NCBI RefSeq assembly: GCF_024648885.1
Contig: NZ_JANBBF010000014.1
Coordinates: forward strand, 186,001 to 250,000
Direction: 5' to 3'
Length of the DNA stretch: 64,000 nucleotides
From: Prauserella salsuginis
Lineage (GTDB): Bacteria > Actinomycetota > Actinomycetes > Mycobacteriales > Pseudonocardiaceae
The notes under the pieces: model-generated
Databases searched by the model: none
Seen by the model: only the letters and a program-made list of their open reading frames with translations
Told to the model about the DNA's origin: nothing
Program-made: the position numbers and the translations under genes
Part shown: piece by piece, positions 45,811 to 54,125 of the stretch
Position numbering within the stretch: the stretch's first letter is position 1
Layout: each line of letters begins with the position of its first letter

Positions 45811-47244
45811 TTACGTCGGCAGGCCGAGCTGCGCGGCGCAGTGCGGCCAAGCGCTGTAGCCGCCGCGATCGTCGCGCACCTGGGTCGCGATGGCGATCTG
45901 CTGCTCGCGGCTCGCCTCGTGCGGATACGCCGCGTACTGGTCACCGCCGTAGGCGTCCCAGGTCTGCTTGTCGAACTGCAGGCCACCGTAGTAGCCGTTG
46001 CCGGTGTTGATCGACCAGTCGCCGGTCGCCTCACAGTTCGCCAGCCGGTCCCACACGGCGCCGCCGATGATCTGCGGCTGCGGGGGCTCCTTGGTGCCCA
46101 CGCGCACGACCTTGTCCTTGGCCTCCTTGAGAACCTTGGAGTTGATCTCCTCGCGGGCGATCTCCTCCCCGTTCTCCTTGGTGACCCGGTAGCTGACGAG
46201 CTCCTCACCCGCCTTGCCGGGCTTCTCGACGACCTCCTTGCCCTGCTCCATCTCGGGGTCCTCGATGGTGCGGACCTCGGGCTCGATGGTCTCCTTCTGC
46301 TTCACCACCGAGACGCCGGTGCGGCTGATGTAGACCTCGGCGCCGTCCTTGAGGCTCGCCTTCGGACCGCTCTCGAGCCGGTCCTGCGGACCGAGCTTCA
46401 TGTCGAGCTCGTCGATCAGCTCGCCCGCGGTGACCGCGTGGGTCGTCACCTCGCGGGGCTTCTCGCCGCCGTCGTAGACCGTGACGCTCTTCTGCGTCTT
46501 GACCTCCAGCGTCATGCCCTTGAGCGGCACGTCGCTGTCGAGCGGCGCGGAGAACTTGGCGCCCTCGTTCTTGAGGTCCTCGAGGCCGAGCTGGCCCAGT
46601 GCCTCGTCCACGGTGGTGGCGCGAACCCACACCTGACGCTGCTCACCGTCGACCGAAACGGTCATGTGGCGGCCGCGCTCGAGCGTGATGACGCCACCGT
46701 CGCCGACCTCGGCCTGCGGCGAGGGGGAGAGCGCGTCGTGCTTGCCGACGTCGATATCGGCGTCGTCGAGGACCTCGCCGACGGTGTCGCCGAAGCTGCG
46801 GACCGTCTGCTCGCTGCCGTCGATGTCGAGCGTGACGCTCTTGTTCATCGCCAGCGCCGCCGCACCGCCACCGGTGAGCGTGATCAGCATGGCGAGAACC
46901 GATCCCTTGAGGAAACGCTTCTTCCACGTCTTGACCGCGCCCGCGAGACCGCCGTCGGGCTCGTCGACACTCGTGCCCGCGGCCGCGGTCGGCTCAACGG
47001 GGGTGTCGACGATCGCCGGGAGCATCGTCGTCTCGGCATTGATCAGCCGGATGAGTTCGTCCACGTCGACATTGGCCTCGTCCATGAGCGCATCGGCGTC
47101 GGGGCCGAGCACGGCGAGGATGTCGTCCCGCGTGATCCGCGGGTCGGAGGAGAACTCTGGGTCGCTCGGTCGGTCGAGCAGAGCCGTCGAGCCGGCCGAA
47201 GCCGACGACGAGCTCGCGTCTGCGCGCCCGTAGCTACCAGTCAC
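45811..47244 (-). CDS. rpfB: resuscitation-promoting factor RpfB
   Basis: A 477-residue secreted or anchored wall hydrolase that promotes growth from dormancy. Order: an acidic cytoplasmic N-terminus of about 120 residues (longer than in M. tuberculosis), one membrane helix (SVLAMLITLTGGGAAALAM), three DUF348 repeats (VTLDIDGSEQTVRSFGDTVG is the first), a G5 domain with many Glu/Lys (about 300-375), and a C-terminal Rpf domain with catalytic Glu in LANCEATGDWSINTGNGYYG and Cys pairs, ending YSAWPHCAAQLGLPT. GTG 47244 has AAAGGGA 8 bases upstream; an in-frame GTG at 47262 is an alternative. It cleaves peptidoglycan together with endopeptidase partners. Confidence 0.95.
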   Translation of the reverse strand: MTGSYGRADASSSSASAGSTALLDRPSDPEFSSDPRITRDDILAVLGPDADALMDEANVDVDELIRLINAETTMLPAIVDTPVEPTAAAGTSVDEPDGGLAGAVKTWKKRFLKGSVLAMLITLTGGGAAALAMNKSVTLDIDGSEQTVRSFGDTVGEVLDDADIDVGKHDALSPSPQAEVGDGGVITLERGRHMTVSVDGEQRQVWVRATTVDEALGQLGLEDLKNEGAKFSAPLDSDVPLKGMTLEVKTQKSVTVYDGGEKPREVTTHAVTAGELIDELDMKLGPQDRLESGPKASLKDGAEVYISRTGVSVVKQKETIEPEVRTIEDPEMEQGKEVVEKPGKAGEELVSYRVTKENGEEIAREEINSKVLKEAKDKVVRVGTKEPPQPQIIGGAVWDRLANCEATGDWSINTGNGYYGGLQFDKQTWDAYGGDQYAAYPHEASREQQIAIATQVRDDRGGYSAWPHCAAQLGLPT

Positions 47245-47380
47245 AGGGTCGATCCCTTTCACGCATGGCCAGGACTCCCGCAGTCAGCGTCGTCCCCTGA
47301 CATTCCCGCGCGGGCCGTTGCCCCGCGGGCGATGTCGTCCCCGACGAACACCGACGTGACTGTGGGCGTGCCGCATCGAG

Positions 47381-47487
47381 ACAGTCGATCTCAACCGGCA
47401 CGGTCACGGGACCGTAACGGGTGCCGTTGGGTTGCGCAAACACGGCGCGCGATCCCGTGACCTTCATCACCTGGGCTGATCGACTGT
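47381..47487 (-). ncRNA. nested-helix structured leader of rpfB
   Basis: Two nested perfect 10-bp inverted repeats: outer ACAGTCGATC/GATCGACTGT (47381-47390 with 47478-47487) and inner GGTCACGGGA/TCCCGTGACC (47402-47411 with 47453-47462). They lie in the gap between tatD and rpfB, 137 bases before the rpfB start, and would form a closed multi-helix RNA of 107 nt. I recall an RNA switch reported in the rpfB leader of M. tuberculosis; this may be its counterpart, but no primary-sequence match to known riboswitches (for example the c-di-AMP ydaO type) was recognised. Confidence 0.5.
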
Positions 47488-47514
47488 AACGCCCACGCCG
47501 TTGTCGCAGCCCGT

Positions 47515-48366
47515 TCACGTCGACGTGACCGTCTGCGACGAAGGAAGGCCGAACACCCGCTCGGCATTACTCCGAACGGAGTCCGCGACCACGTCGACCG
47601 GCTCCCCACGAAGCTCCGCGAGCCCCTGAACGGTATAGGCCGCGCAGTACGGCTCGTTCGGGCGTCCCCGGAACGGGTGTGGTGTGAGGAACGGCGCATC
47701 GGTCTCGACCAGATAGTGCTCCGGCGGCACGAGCTTCGCCGCTTCGTGCAGCCCCTTGGCGTTCCGGAACGTGACGGTGCCGGCGAACGAGAGCACGTAG
47801 CCGGCGTCGACACAGCGGCGCGCCATGTCGGCGTCCCCGGAGAAGCAGTGGAACACCACGGTGTCCGGCGCACCCTCCTCCTCGAGGATGCGCAGCAGGT
47901 CCTCGTGCGCCTCGCGGTCGTGGATCATCAGGGGCTTGCCGATCCGCTTGGCGAGGTCGATGTGCCAGCGGAAGGCCTCCTGCTGGGCGTCCGGGCGCGA
48001 GTAGTCCCAGTAGTAGTCCAGACCGGTCTCCCCCACCGCCACGACGCGTTCGGCGGCCGCGAGGCGTTCGATCTCGGCCTTCTCGACGTCACCGAAATCC
48101 GCGGTGCGCGTGGGATGGATCGCCACTGCTGCGAACACGCGCTCGTCCCACGTCGCGGCCTCGGCGGCCCAGCGGGCGGCGGCGAGGTCGTCGGCGACGG
48201 TGACCACGCGCTCGATGCCCGCCCTGCCCGCGCGGTCGAGCAATGCCGTCACATCGGCGGCCGTCCCGTCCCCGCAGGCGTCGAGGTGCGTGTGTGCGTC
48301 CACCGCAGGGGTGGGCAGGCGTTCCGGCACCGGCGGCGGCGCGTCACGATCCTTCTTGCGGCTCAC
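47515..48366 (-). CDS. tatD: TatD-family DNase/hydrolase
   Basis: A 283-residue TIM-barrel metal-dependent hydrolase. Metal ligands are visible in PAVDAHTHLDACG (HxH), VAVGETGLDYYWDYSR (Glu), KPLMIHDREAHEDLL (His), TVVFHCFSGDADMARRC (His) and LVETDAPFLTPHPFRGRPNE (Asp). TatD enzymes have 3'-5' DNase activity linked to DNA repair. GTG 48366 follows GGGAGAAG. It lies 29 bases after metG, so it is cotranscribed with it; metG-tatD-rpfB is the order I recall from mycobacteria. Confidence 0.94.
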   Translation of the reverse strand: MSRKKDRDAPPPVPERLPTPAVDAHTHLDACGDGTAADVTALLDRAGRAGIERVVTVADDLAAARWAAEAATWDERVFAAVAIHPTRTADFGDVEKAEIERLAAAERVVAVGETGLDYYWDYSRPDAQQEAFRWHIDLAKRIGKPLMIHDREAHEDLLRILEEEGAPDTVVFHCFSGDADMARRCVDAGYVLSFAGTVTFRNAKGLHEAAKLVPPEHYLVETDAPFLTPHPFRGRPNEPYCAAYTVQGLAELRGEPVDVVADSVRSNAERVFGLPSSQTVTST

Positions 48367-48395
48367 GTCTTCTCCCGGCTGGGTGGACGGTCGGT

Positions 48396-50189
48396 TCAGC
48401 TCTGGATGGGCGCCCACTCCGGACCGGTCTCGCCCAGCGACGCGTCGAGCTTGGCGAACAGCGGCGACGGCTTCTCGAGCGGACGGCCCACCTCCACCGG
48501 CGTCGACTCCCACGTCGCCTGCTCGCTCGCGTAGTCACCGGTGAGAATCGGATTCGTCCGGCCGGGGATGTCGAGGTCCTCGACGTCGTGACACTCCGGC
48601 TGCGCCGCCCACACACCCGTACCGCCGAGCGCCTCGTGGACCTTCTGCGCCGCGTGCGGCAGGAACGGTGTCAGGAGCGCGTTCGCGTCCGACACGACCT
48701 GCAGCGCCGTGTGCAGCACGGCGTCCCGCCGGTCCGGGTCCTCCTTGAGCTTCCACGGCTCCTGGTCGGACAGGTACTTGTTGGCCGCCGACACGACGCG
48801 CATCGCCTCGCCGGCCGCCTGCTTGAACCGCGAATGCCGCAGGTGCGTGCCGACGGTGTCGAACGCCCCCTTGGCGAGCGCCTTGAGCTCTTCGTCCGCG
48901 GGTGCGGGAGCGGTCGGCGCCGGCACGCCGCCGTTGTTCTTGTGCGCCAGCGAGATCGACCGGTTGACGAGGTTTCCCCACTCGTTGGCGAGTTCGAAGT
49001 TGGTGCGCCGCACGAACTCGTCCCACGTGAAGTCCGTGTCCTGCGTCTCCGGTCCGGCGACGCTGATGAAGTAGCGCAGCGTGTCGGGGCCGAACTCGCG
49101 CAGGAAGTCCTCGACGTAGATGACCGTGCCGCGCGAGGTCGAGAACTTCGACCCGCTCATGGTGAGGAACTCGCTCGAGACGATCTCGCCCGGCAGGTTC
49201 AGCGTGCCGTACGGACCGGTCTCGCCGCCCTTGTCGCCCTGGCCGTTGTGGCCGAGCAGGAAGGCGGGCCACAGCTGGGCGTGGAACGTGATGTTGTCCT
49301 TGCCCATGAAGTAGAAGGACTGGGCGTCCGGGTCCGTCCAGAACGGCTTCCACGCGTCTGGGTCACCGGTGCGGCGGGCCCATTCGACGCTGGCGGAGAA
49401 GTAGCCGATGACCGCGTCGAACCACACGTAGAACCGTTTGAGCGGCTGGTCCCGCCACCCATCGAGCGGCACCTTCACACCCCAGTCGAGATCGCGCGTG
49501 ATGGGACGGGGGCGCATGTCGTCGACGAGGTTCTTGGTGAAGTTCAGGACGTTCGGGCGCCAGTCGGTCTTGGTCGAGAGCCAGTTGCCGAGTGATTCGG
49601 TGAAGGCGGGCAGGTCGAGGAACAGGTGCTCGGTCTCGACGAACTCGGGCTTCTCACCGTTGATGCGCGAGCGCGGGTTCTTCAGCTCGGCGGCGTCCAG
49701 CTGGTTGCCGCAGTTGTCGCACTGGTCCCCGCGGGCACCGTCGTAACCGCAGAGCGGGCAGGTGCCCTCGATGTAGCGGTCCGGCAGCGTGCGTCCCGTC
49801 GACGGGCTGACCGCGCCGGTGGTCGTCTTCGGCACGACGTACCCGTTGCGGTGCAGTGCCAGGAAGATCTGCTGCACCACTTCGGCGTGATTGCCGGTGG
49901 TGGTGCGGGTGAACAGGTCGTAGGACAGCCCGAGGCCGCGCAGGTCCTGGCTGATCTGGCGGGTGTACTTGTCGGCGGTCTCCTGCGGCGAAAGACCCTC
50001 CTTGTCGGCCTGCACCAGGATCGGCGTGCCGTGTTCGTCGGTGCCGGAGACCATGAGCACCCGGTTGCCGGCCATGCGCTGGTAGCGCGAGAAGACGTCG
50101 GAGGGGACGCCGAAACCGGACACATGACCGATGTGGCGGGGACCGTTGGCGTAAGGCCAGGCCACCGCGGTCAACACTGAGGTGCTCAT
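48396..50189 (-). CDS. metG: methionyl-tRNA synthetase
   Basis: A 597-residue class I aminoacyl-tRNA synthetase. The HIGH motif is in [20 protein letters not shown] (about 9-28). The zinc knuckle follows with [20 protein letters not shown], giving four cysteines, and the KMSKS-type loop is [20 protein letters not shown] (Lys retained). The C-terminal helical anticodon domain is present, and the extra EMAP-like dimerisation domain is absent. ATG 50189 starts exactly at the family N-terminus. Immediately upstream are four imperfect copies of a GCGCGTAGCGC-containing repeat. Confidence 0.97.
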   Translation of the reverse strand: MSTSVLTAVAWPYANGPRHIGHVSGFGVPSDVFSRYQRMAGNRVLMVSGTDEHGTPILVQADKEGLSPQETADKYTRQISQDLRGLGLSYDLFTRTTTGNHAEVVQQIFLALHRNGYVVPKTTTGAVSPSTGRTLPDRYIEGTCPLCGYDGARGDQCDNCGNQLDAAELKNPRSRINGEKPEFVETEHLFLDLPAFTESLGNWLSTKTDWRPNVLNFTKNLVDDMRPRPITRDLDWGVKVPLDGWRDQPLKRFYVWFDAVIGYFSASVEWARRTGDPDAWKPFWTDPDAQSFYFMGKDNITFHAQLWPAFLLGHNGQGDKGGETGPYGTLNLPGEIVSSEFLTMSGSKFSTSRGTVIYVEDFLREFGPDTLRYFISVAGPETQDTDFTWDEFVRRTNFELANEWGNLVNRSISLAHKNNGGVPAPTAPAPADEELKALAKGAFDTVGTHLRHSRFKQAAGEAMRVVSAANKYLSDQEPWKLKEDPDRRDAVLHTALQVVSDANALLTPFLPHAAQKVHEALGGTGVWAAQPECHDVEDLDIPGRTNPILTGDYASEQATWESTPVEVGRPLEKPSPLFAKLDASLGETGPEWAPIQS

Positions 50190-50200
50190 ACTAGAAATTG

Positions 50201-50398
50201 AACACTGCGGCGCGTAGCGCCACGTTGGGGGGCGGCGGTCGGGCGACGGGTGGGCCAACACTGTGGCGCGTAGCGCTTCCTTGAGAGGCAGGGCAGGACC
50301 GACGGGTGGGCCAACCCTGCGGCGCGTAGCGCTTCCTTGAGGGACGGGGGCCGGGCAGGCGGGTGGACCAACCCCGCGGCGCGTAGCGCTTCCTTGAG
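50201..50398. repeat. four copies of a ~30-bp repeat upstream of metG
   Basis: The core CCAACxCxGxGGCGCGTAGCGCTTCCTTGA occurs at 50255-50285, 50311-50340 and 50369-50398, with a partial copy at 50201-50220, a period of about 56-58 bases. Each core holds the dyad GCGC-GTA-GCGC. The array fills most of the 308 bases between metG and the divergent PadR gene, so it must overlap the metG promoter or leader. Confidence 0.8.
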
Positions 50399-50497
50399 GA
50401 CGGCGGGCGCCCCGGCGACCTTCGGCGTCGTGGCCGGTCCTGCGGGTGGGAGGATGGTGCCTCTCGGCGATGCGACCAGGGACGGAGGCCGGAAGCG

Positions 50498-51112
50498 GTG
50501 TCGGCGACGCGGTTGCTCGTGCTCGGCGTGGTGCGGATGCACGGCGGATCGGGCGGCGCACACGGTTACCAGGTGCGACGCGAGCTGTTGTCGTGGTCGG
50601 CGGACAAGTGGGCGAACGTCCAGCCGGGTTCGATCTACCACGCCCTGAAGAAGCTCGCGCTGGAAGGCTTGCTCGAGCAAGTCGAGACTCCGCAGGGCAA
50701 AGGCCCCGACCGGCTCGCCTACACGCTGACCGATGCGGGCGAGCATGCGTTCCAACAGGAACTGCAACAGCGGATCGCCGACGTGGCGGACGATGCGGCC
50801 AACGCGTCCGGGTTCGCGGCGGCGCTGGTATTCCTCACGTGCCTGCCCCGCCAACTGGCGCTCGACCTGCTCGACTACCGACTCGTCCAGCTCGACGGTC
50901 AGCGCAAGAACGTAGCGACCGTTCTCGAGAAGGGCACCGACTGGGGCCAACCCGCGCACGTCAACGAGTTGTACCGGCTGTGGCTCGCCCACTGCGACGC
51001 CGACATCTCGTGGACCACGGACCTCGTCGCACGGCTGCGCGCGGGCGAGTACGTGATGGCCGACGACGCCGGCCAGAACTTCGGTTCCGCGACACCGAGC
51101 GCCACGTCCTGA
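50498..51112 (+). CDS. PadR family transcriptional regulator
   Basis: A 204-residue PadR-type regulator. The winged helix is at residues 1-85: [60 protein letters not shown], then [19 protein letters not shown]. The C-terminal helical domain mediates dimerisation. PadR proteins often repress adjacent ABC exporters and respond to drugs or phenolics. GTG 50498 follows GGAGG. The DrrAB-type exporter starts 525 bases downstream on the same strand, with a candidate operator between, so autoregulation and control of the exporter are likely (inference). Confidence 0.9.
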   Translation: MSATRLLVLGVVRMHGGSGGAHGYQVRRELLSWSADKWANVQPGSIYHALKKLALEGLLEQVETPQGKGPDRLAYTLTDAGEHAFQQELQQRIADVADDAANASGFAAALVFLTCLPRQLALDLLDYRLVQLDGQRKNVATVLEKGTDWGQPAHVNELYRLWLAHCDADISWTTDLVARLRAGEYVMADDAGQNFGSATPSATS

Positions 51113-51296
51113 TTCCGCACCACCGCGACGACAGCGACAGGCAGTACACAACTCCGCGATCGCCGCAACTACCTGAGGTCAGGGGGTACTGCCCCTGTCG
51201 TGACGACACCCCGTACGAGACGGACGTGGGCGTAACGGACGCCCGCGGAAAACGGATATCTACGACAAGGGCGCCTACGGAAACTCCGCCCCGGCA

Positions 51297-51376
51297 GAAC
51301 GCGACTGTGGTGGAACGCGACTGTGGTGGAACGTGGCCGCGGCAGAACGTGGCTGTGGTGAAACGTGGCTGCGCGG
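51297..51376. repeat. five tandem 16-bp repeats
   Basis: Units GAACG[C/T]G[A/G]C[T/C]G[T/C]GGTG at 51297-51312, 51313-51328, 51329-51344, 51345-51360 and 51361-51376; the first two are identical. They lie in the 525-base gap between the PadR gene and the exporter ATPase gene, where no gene was recognised on either strand. Confidence 0.85.
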
Positions 51377-51506
51377 CACACCGCGTCGGCCGCACACATC
51401 TCGCGCGACACGCTCACCGTTCCCACTCGGCGGACGCCCACGGGGCGAAAACTCTTCGCGTATCCGTCCTCCCTGCGCCACGCTCATCGTAGCGCGCCCA
51501 TCGTTG

Positions 51507-51526
51507 TCTAATCAAATTTGACTAGA
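51507..51526. promoter_or_regulatory. 20-bp AT-rich dyad, candidate PadR operator
   Basis: TCTAATCAAATTTGACTAGA is an inverted repeat with one mismatched pair, strikingly AT-rich in a GC-rich background, about 112 bases before the exporter ATPase start. It also contains TTGACT, a -35-like hexamer. It fits an operator overlapping the promoter of the exporter operon. Confidence 0.5.
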
Positions 51527-51637
51527 TGCCGCGTGCGGAGGACAGTTGGGCGTCGACGGCCGAATCGGCCGGACCATGCGGCCTGCCGCGTCCGGCAACT
51601 GCGGCGGATCCGCACATCACTTTCGACGGGGGTTTTC

Positions 51638-52687
51638 TTGATCAAGGCACGCGGCCTGCAGCGACGGTTCACGTCGCGCGGGCGCACAGTGGATGCGGTG
51701 AAAGGCGTCGACATCGACGTCACCGAGGGCGAGCTCGTCGGATTCCTCGGCCCGAACGGCGCGGGGAAGACGACGACGCTGCGCATGCTGACGACCCTGC
51801 TCACGCCCACGGCGGGCGAAGCCGAGGTCGCCGGGTGCGATCTGCGCGCCGATCCGGTCGGCGTGCGCAAGCGCATCGGCTACGTCGCGCAGGGCGGCGG
51901 TACCGGTCCGGAATGCAAGGTCGCCGAAGAGATCGAACTGCAGGGCAGGCTGTACGGGCTCAGCAAGGCCGACGCGATCGCACGGGGCAAGGTGCTGACC
52001 GAACAGCTCGACCTGTCCGGATTGGACCAGCGGCTGACGAAGACGCTCTCCGGCGGCCAGCGGCGCAGGCTCGACATCGCACTCGGGCTGATCCACTCGC
52101 CGAAACTGGTGTTCTTCGACGAACCGACGACCGGCCTCGACCCGCAGAGCCGGGCGAATCTGTGGGAGCACATCCGCATGCTGCGTTCCGAACAGGGCGT
52201 GACCCTGTTCCTCACGACGCACTACCTCGAAGAGGCCGACGCGCTGTGTGACCGCATCCTCGTCATCGACGGCGGGGAGATCGTGGCCGAGGGATCCCCC
52301 GACGCGCTCAAGGCGCGGGTGTCGGGCGACAGCGTCGTGCTCGGGGTCGACGACGACGTCACGACCAGGGCCGCGGAGATCGTCGGCCGGGTCGACGGCG
52401 CCCACGACCTGGTCACGGCCGTTGGCGAGGTGCGATTCCGGGTGCCGCGGGGTGACACGGCGCTGCCCGCGCTGCTGCGGGCGTTCGACTCCGAGGGACT
52501 GACGATGCAGTCGATGCAGGTTCAGCGGCCGACGCTGGACGACGTGTTCCTGACCCTCACCGGCCGCAGCCTCCGCGACTCCGAGAGCGGCGGTGACGCC
52601 GACCAGCCCGACGAGACGGCGACCGACGAGGACAGCAACAGGAACGACGACAGCGACAGGAACGAGGTGCCGACCCATGTTGCGTGA
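51638..52687 (+). CDS. DrrA-type ABC exporter ATPase
   Basis: A 349-residue daunorubicin-resistance-type ATPase. Walker A is VGFLGPNGAGKTTTLRML (about 36-53), the signature TLSGGQRRRLDIALGLIHSP, and Walker B LVFFDEPTTGLDPQSR with LFLTTHYLEEADALCD (H-loop). The family's C-terminal domain (about 240-310) is followed by a 40-residue Asp/Glu/Asn-rich disordered tail. The preferred start is TTG 51638 after GGGGG, because the fold begins at IKARGLQRRF; an upstream in-frame start at 51518 would add a basic extension. Coupled by overlap to the permease, it energises export of drugs or hydrophobic metabolites. Confidence 0.9.
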   Translation: MIKARGLQRRFTSRGRTVDAVKGVDIDVTEGELVGFLGPNGAGKTTTLRMLTTLLTPTAGEAEVAGCDLRADPVGVRKRIGYVAQGGGTGPECKVAEEIELQGRLYGLSKADAIARGKVLTEQLDLSGLDQRLTKTLSGGQRRRLDIALGLIHSPKLVFFDEPTTGLDPQSRANLWEHIRMLRSEQGVTLFLTTHYLEEADALCDRILVIDGGEIVAEGSPDALKARVSGDSVVLGVDDDVTTRAAEIVGRVDGAHDLVTAVGEVRFRVPRGDTALPALLRAFDSEGLTMQSMQVQRPTLDDVFLTLTGRSLRDSESGGDADQPDETATDEDSNRNDDSDRNEVPTHVA

Positions 52688-53444
52688 CGTCTGGCTGATC
52701 TTCCGGCGCGACGCGATCCTGCTGTCCCGGAATCCGGCGTGGCTGGCGATCGGCGTGATGCAGCCGGTGTTGTACCTGGTGCTGTTCGGCCCGCTGATGG
52801 AGCGGATCGTGACCAGCACACCCGGGTTCCCGCCCGGCAGCAGCTGGACGGTCCTGACGCCCGCGCTGATCATCCAGCTCGCACTGTTCAGCGCGACGAC
52901 CGCGGGGTTCTCACTGTTGGCGGATTTGCGCAACGGCGTGGTGGAACGGCTCCGGGTCACCCCGGCCAGCCGCGTGGCGCTGCTGCTCGGCAAGGTCCTG
53001 ACCAACGGGCTGACCACCGTGGCGCAGGCCATCATCATCACGACGCTGGCGTTCCTCGTGTTCGACCTGTCGGCCCCGTTCGGCGGGATCCTGCTGACAT
53101 TGCTGATCGTGGCGATGCTGTCGGTGACGCTGGCGTCGGCGTCGTACGCCGTGGCGCTGACACTGCGCAACGAGGAGGCGTTCCCGGCCCTGGTGAACTC
53201 GGTGATGATGCCGGTGCTGTTGCTGTCGGGGATTCTCGTGCCGATCACGACCGGCCTCGCTCCGGATTGGCTGTACGCGATCTCGCGGGTCAATCCGTTC
53301 ACGCACATCGTCGACGCGGGACGCGCCGGATTCCGCGGCGACTTCTCCGTCGACGCGATGCTCACCGGCTCGATCGTGCTGGTCGTGCTGATGTCGCTGT
53401 GCGTGTTCTGGGGCGCGCGGACGTTCCGGCGCGAGAACGCCTGA
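52677..53444 (+). CDS. ABC-2 type permease (DrrB-like)
   Basis: A 255-residue membrane protein with six hydrophobic segments. It starts MLRDVWLIFRRDAILLSRNP, has PAWLAIGVMQPVLYLVLFGP (first TM), FSLLADLRNGVVERLRVTPA (the cytoplasmic coupling region conserved in ABC-2 permeases) and ISRVNPFTHIVDAGRAGFRG near the end. ATG 52677 lies inside the end of the ATPase gene (11-base overlap), so production is coupled one to one. The ATPase and permease dimers form the exporter. A small hairpin follows. Confidence 0.92.
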   Translation: MLRDVWLIFRRDAILLSRNPAWLAIGVMQPVLYLVLFGPLMERIVTSTPGFPPGSSWTVLTPALIIQLALFSATTAGFSLLADLRNGVVERLRVTPASRVALLLGKVLTNGLTTVAQAIIITTLAFLVFDLSAPFGGILLTLLIVAMLSVTLASASYAVALTLRNEEAFPALVNSVMMPVLLLSGILVPITTGLAPDWLYAISRVNPFTHIVDAGRAGFRGDFSVDAMLTGSIVLVVLMSLCVFWGARTFRRENA

Positions 53445-53468
53445 CACGCCGCGGGTGATGGCCGCCTG

Positions 53469-53486
53469 ACGTGCGCGAACGCACGT
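53469..53486 (+). terminator. hairpin after the exporter operon
   Basis: ACGTGCG/CGCACGT 7-bp stem with a CGAA tetraloop, 25 bases after the permease stop. Confidence 0.5.
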
Positions 53487-53527
53487 AGGGTGGCCGTCAC
53501 CATCGCTTCCGGCAGCTAGGGGGACTC

Positions 53528-54121
53528 GTGACGGAGCCCGCGGGCGCGAGCGGCGTCGGACTGCACCTGCGCGAATCCGTGCCCGATTGGGCGGCGCTAC
53601 GCGGCCGGGCCGTCACGTTCGCGTCGATCACCGTCACCGAGAACCACAACTGGAGTGACTCCGGTTCGGCGCAGCAGCTCACGCGTGCGCTCGACGCGGG
53701 CGTGCACGCGGGCATCCGCCACCTCGCCAGGGAAGGCGGGGCCATCGACCAGGCGCGGCACGTCGTGCGCACGGGCGCGCCGCTCGGTGCGTTCGCACCC
53801 GGCGTGCTCGCGCCCGCACTCGACGCCCGCGCGGCGGGCATCGACGACCGGTTCGTCAAGGCGTGGATCAAGACGATCCGTGGCGAGGCCGGTATCGGCA
53901 AGGTGCTGGTCTACGCCGAGTTCGAGGACTGGCAGCACCGGTTCCACCCGGACAAGTGGGCCGATTCCGGTGTCGTGCTGTGGCTCGTGCGCCGCAACGG
54001 CATTCCCGGACGTCCCGGCTGGTTCCACAGCAGGCTCGGCGTCCACCAGCACACCGGTGACGGACCCGCCGCGACATCGGCGCTCGTCTACCCGTTCACC
54101 CTCGCCGACGTGCTGCTGTGA
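53528..54121 (+). CDS. uncharacterised protein, GH25-like fold suspected
   Basis: A 197-residue protein without signal peptide. It has the alternation VTFASITVTENHNWSD, ALDAGVHAGIRHLAREGGAI, GIGKVLVYAEFEDWQHRFHP and VVLWLVRRNGIPGRPGW, which resembles glycoside hydrolase family 25/phage-lysozyme-like TIM barrels, where a barrel strand carries Asp/Glu catalytic residues (here YAEFED is a candidate). The match is loose, so the call is tentative. GTG 53528 follows AGGGGGA. It is convergent with the DUF4185 gene, 4 bases away. Confidence 0.6.
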   Translation: MTEPAGASGVGLHLRESVPDWAALRGRAVTFASITVTENHNWSDSGSAQQLTRALDAGVHAGIRHLAREGGAIDQARHVVRTGAPLGAFAPGVLAPALDARAAGIDDRFVKAWIKTIRGEAGIGKVLVYAEFEDWQHRFHPDKWADSGVVLWLVRRNGIPGRPGWFHSRLGVHQHTGDGPAATSALVYPFTLADVLL

Positions 54122-54125
54122 GTGA

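Noticed and set aside
47263-47514. c-di-AMP (ydaO-type) riboswitch before rpfB
   Set aside because: The conserved GGGAACC-type segments of that aptamer were not found; only a generic nested-helix structure could be supported.
50201-51376. CRISPR-like arrays
   Set aside because: The repeats near metG are imperfect with long, unrelated flanks, and the 16-bp array has no spacers. No cas genes are present.
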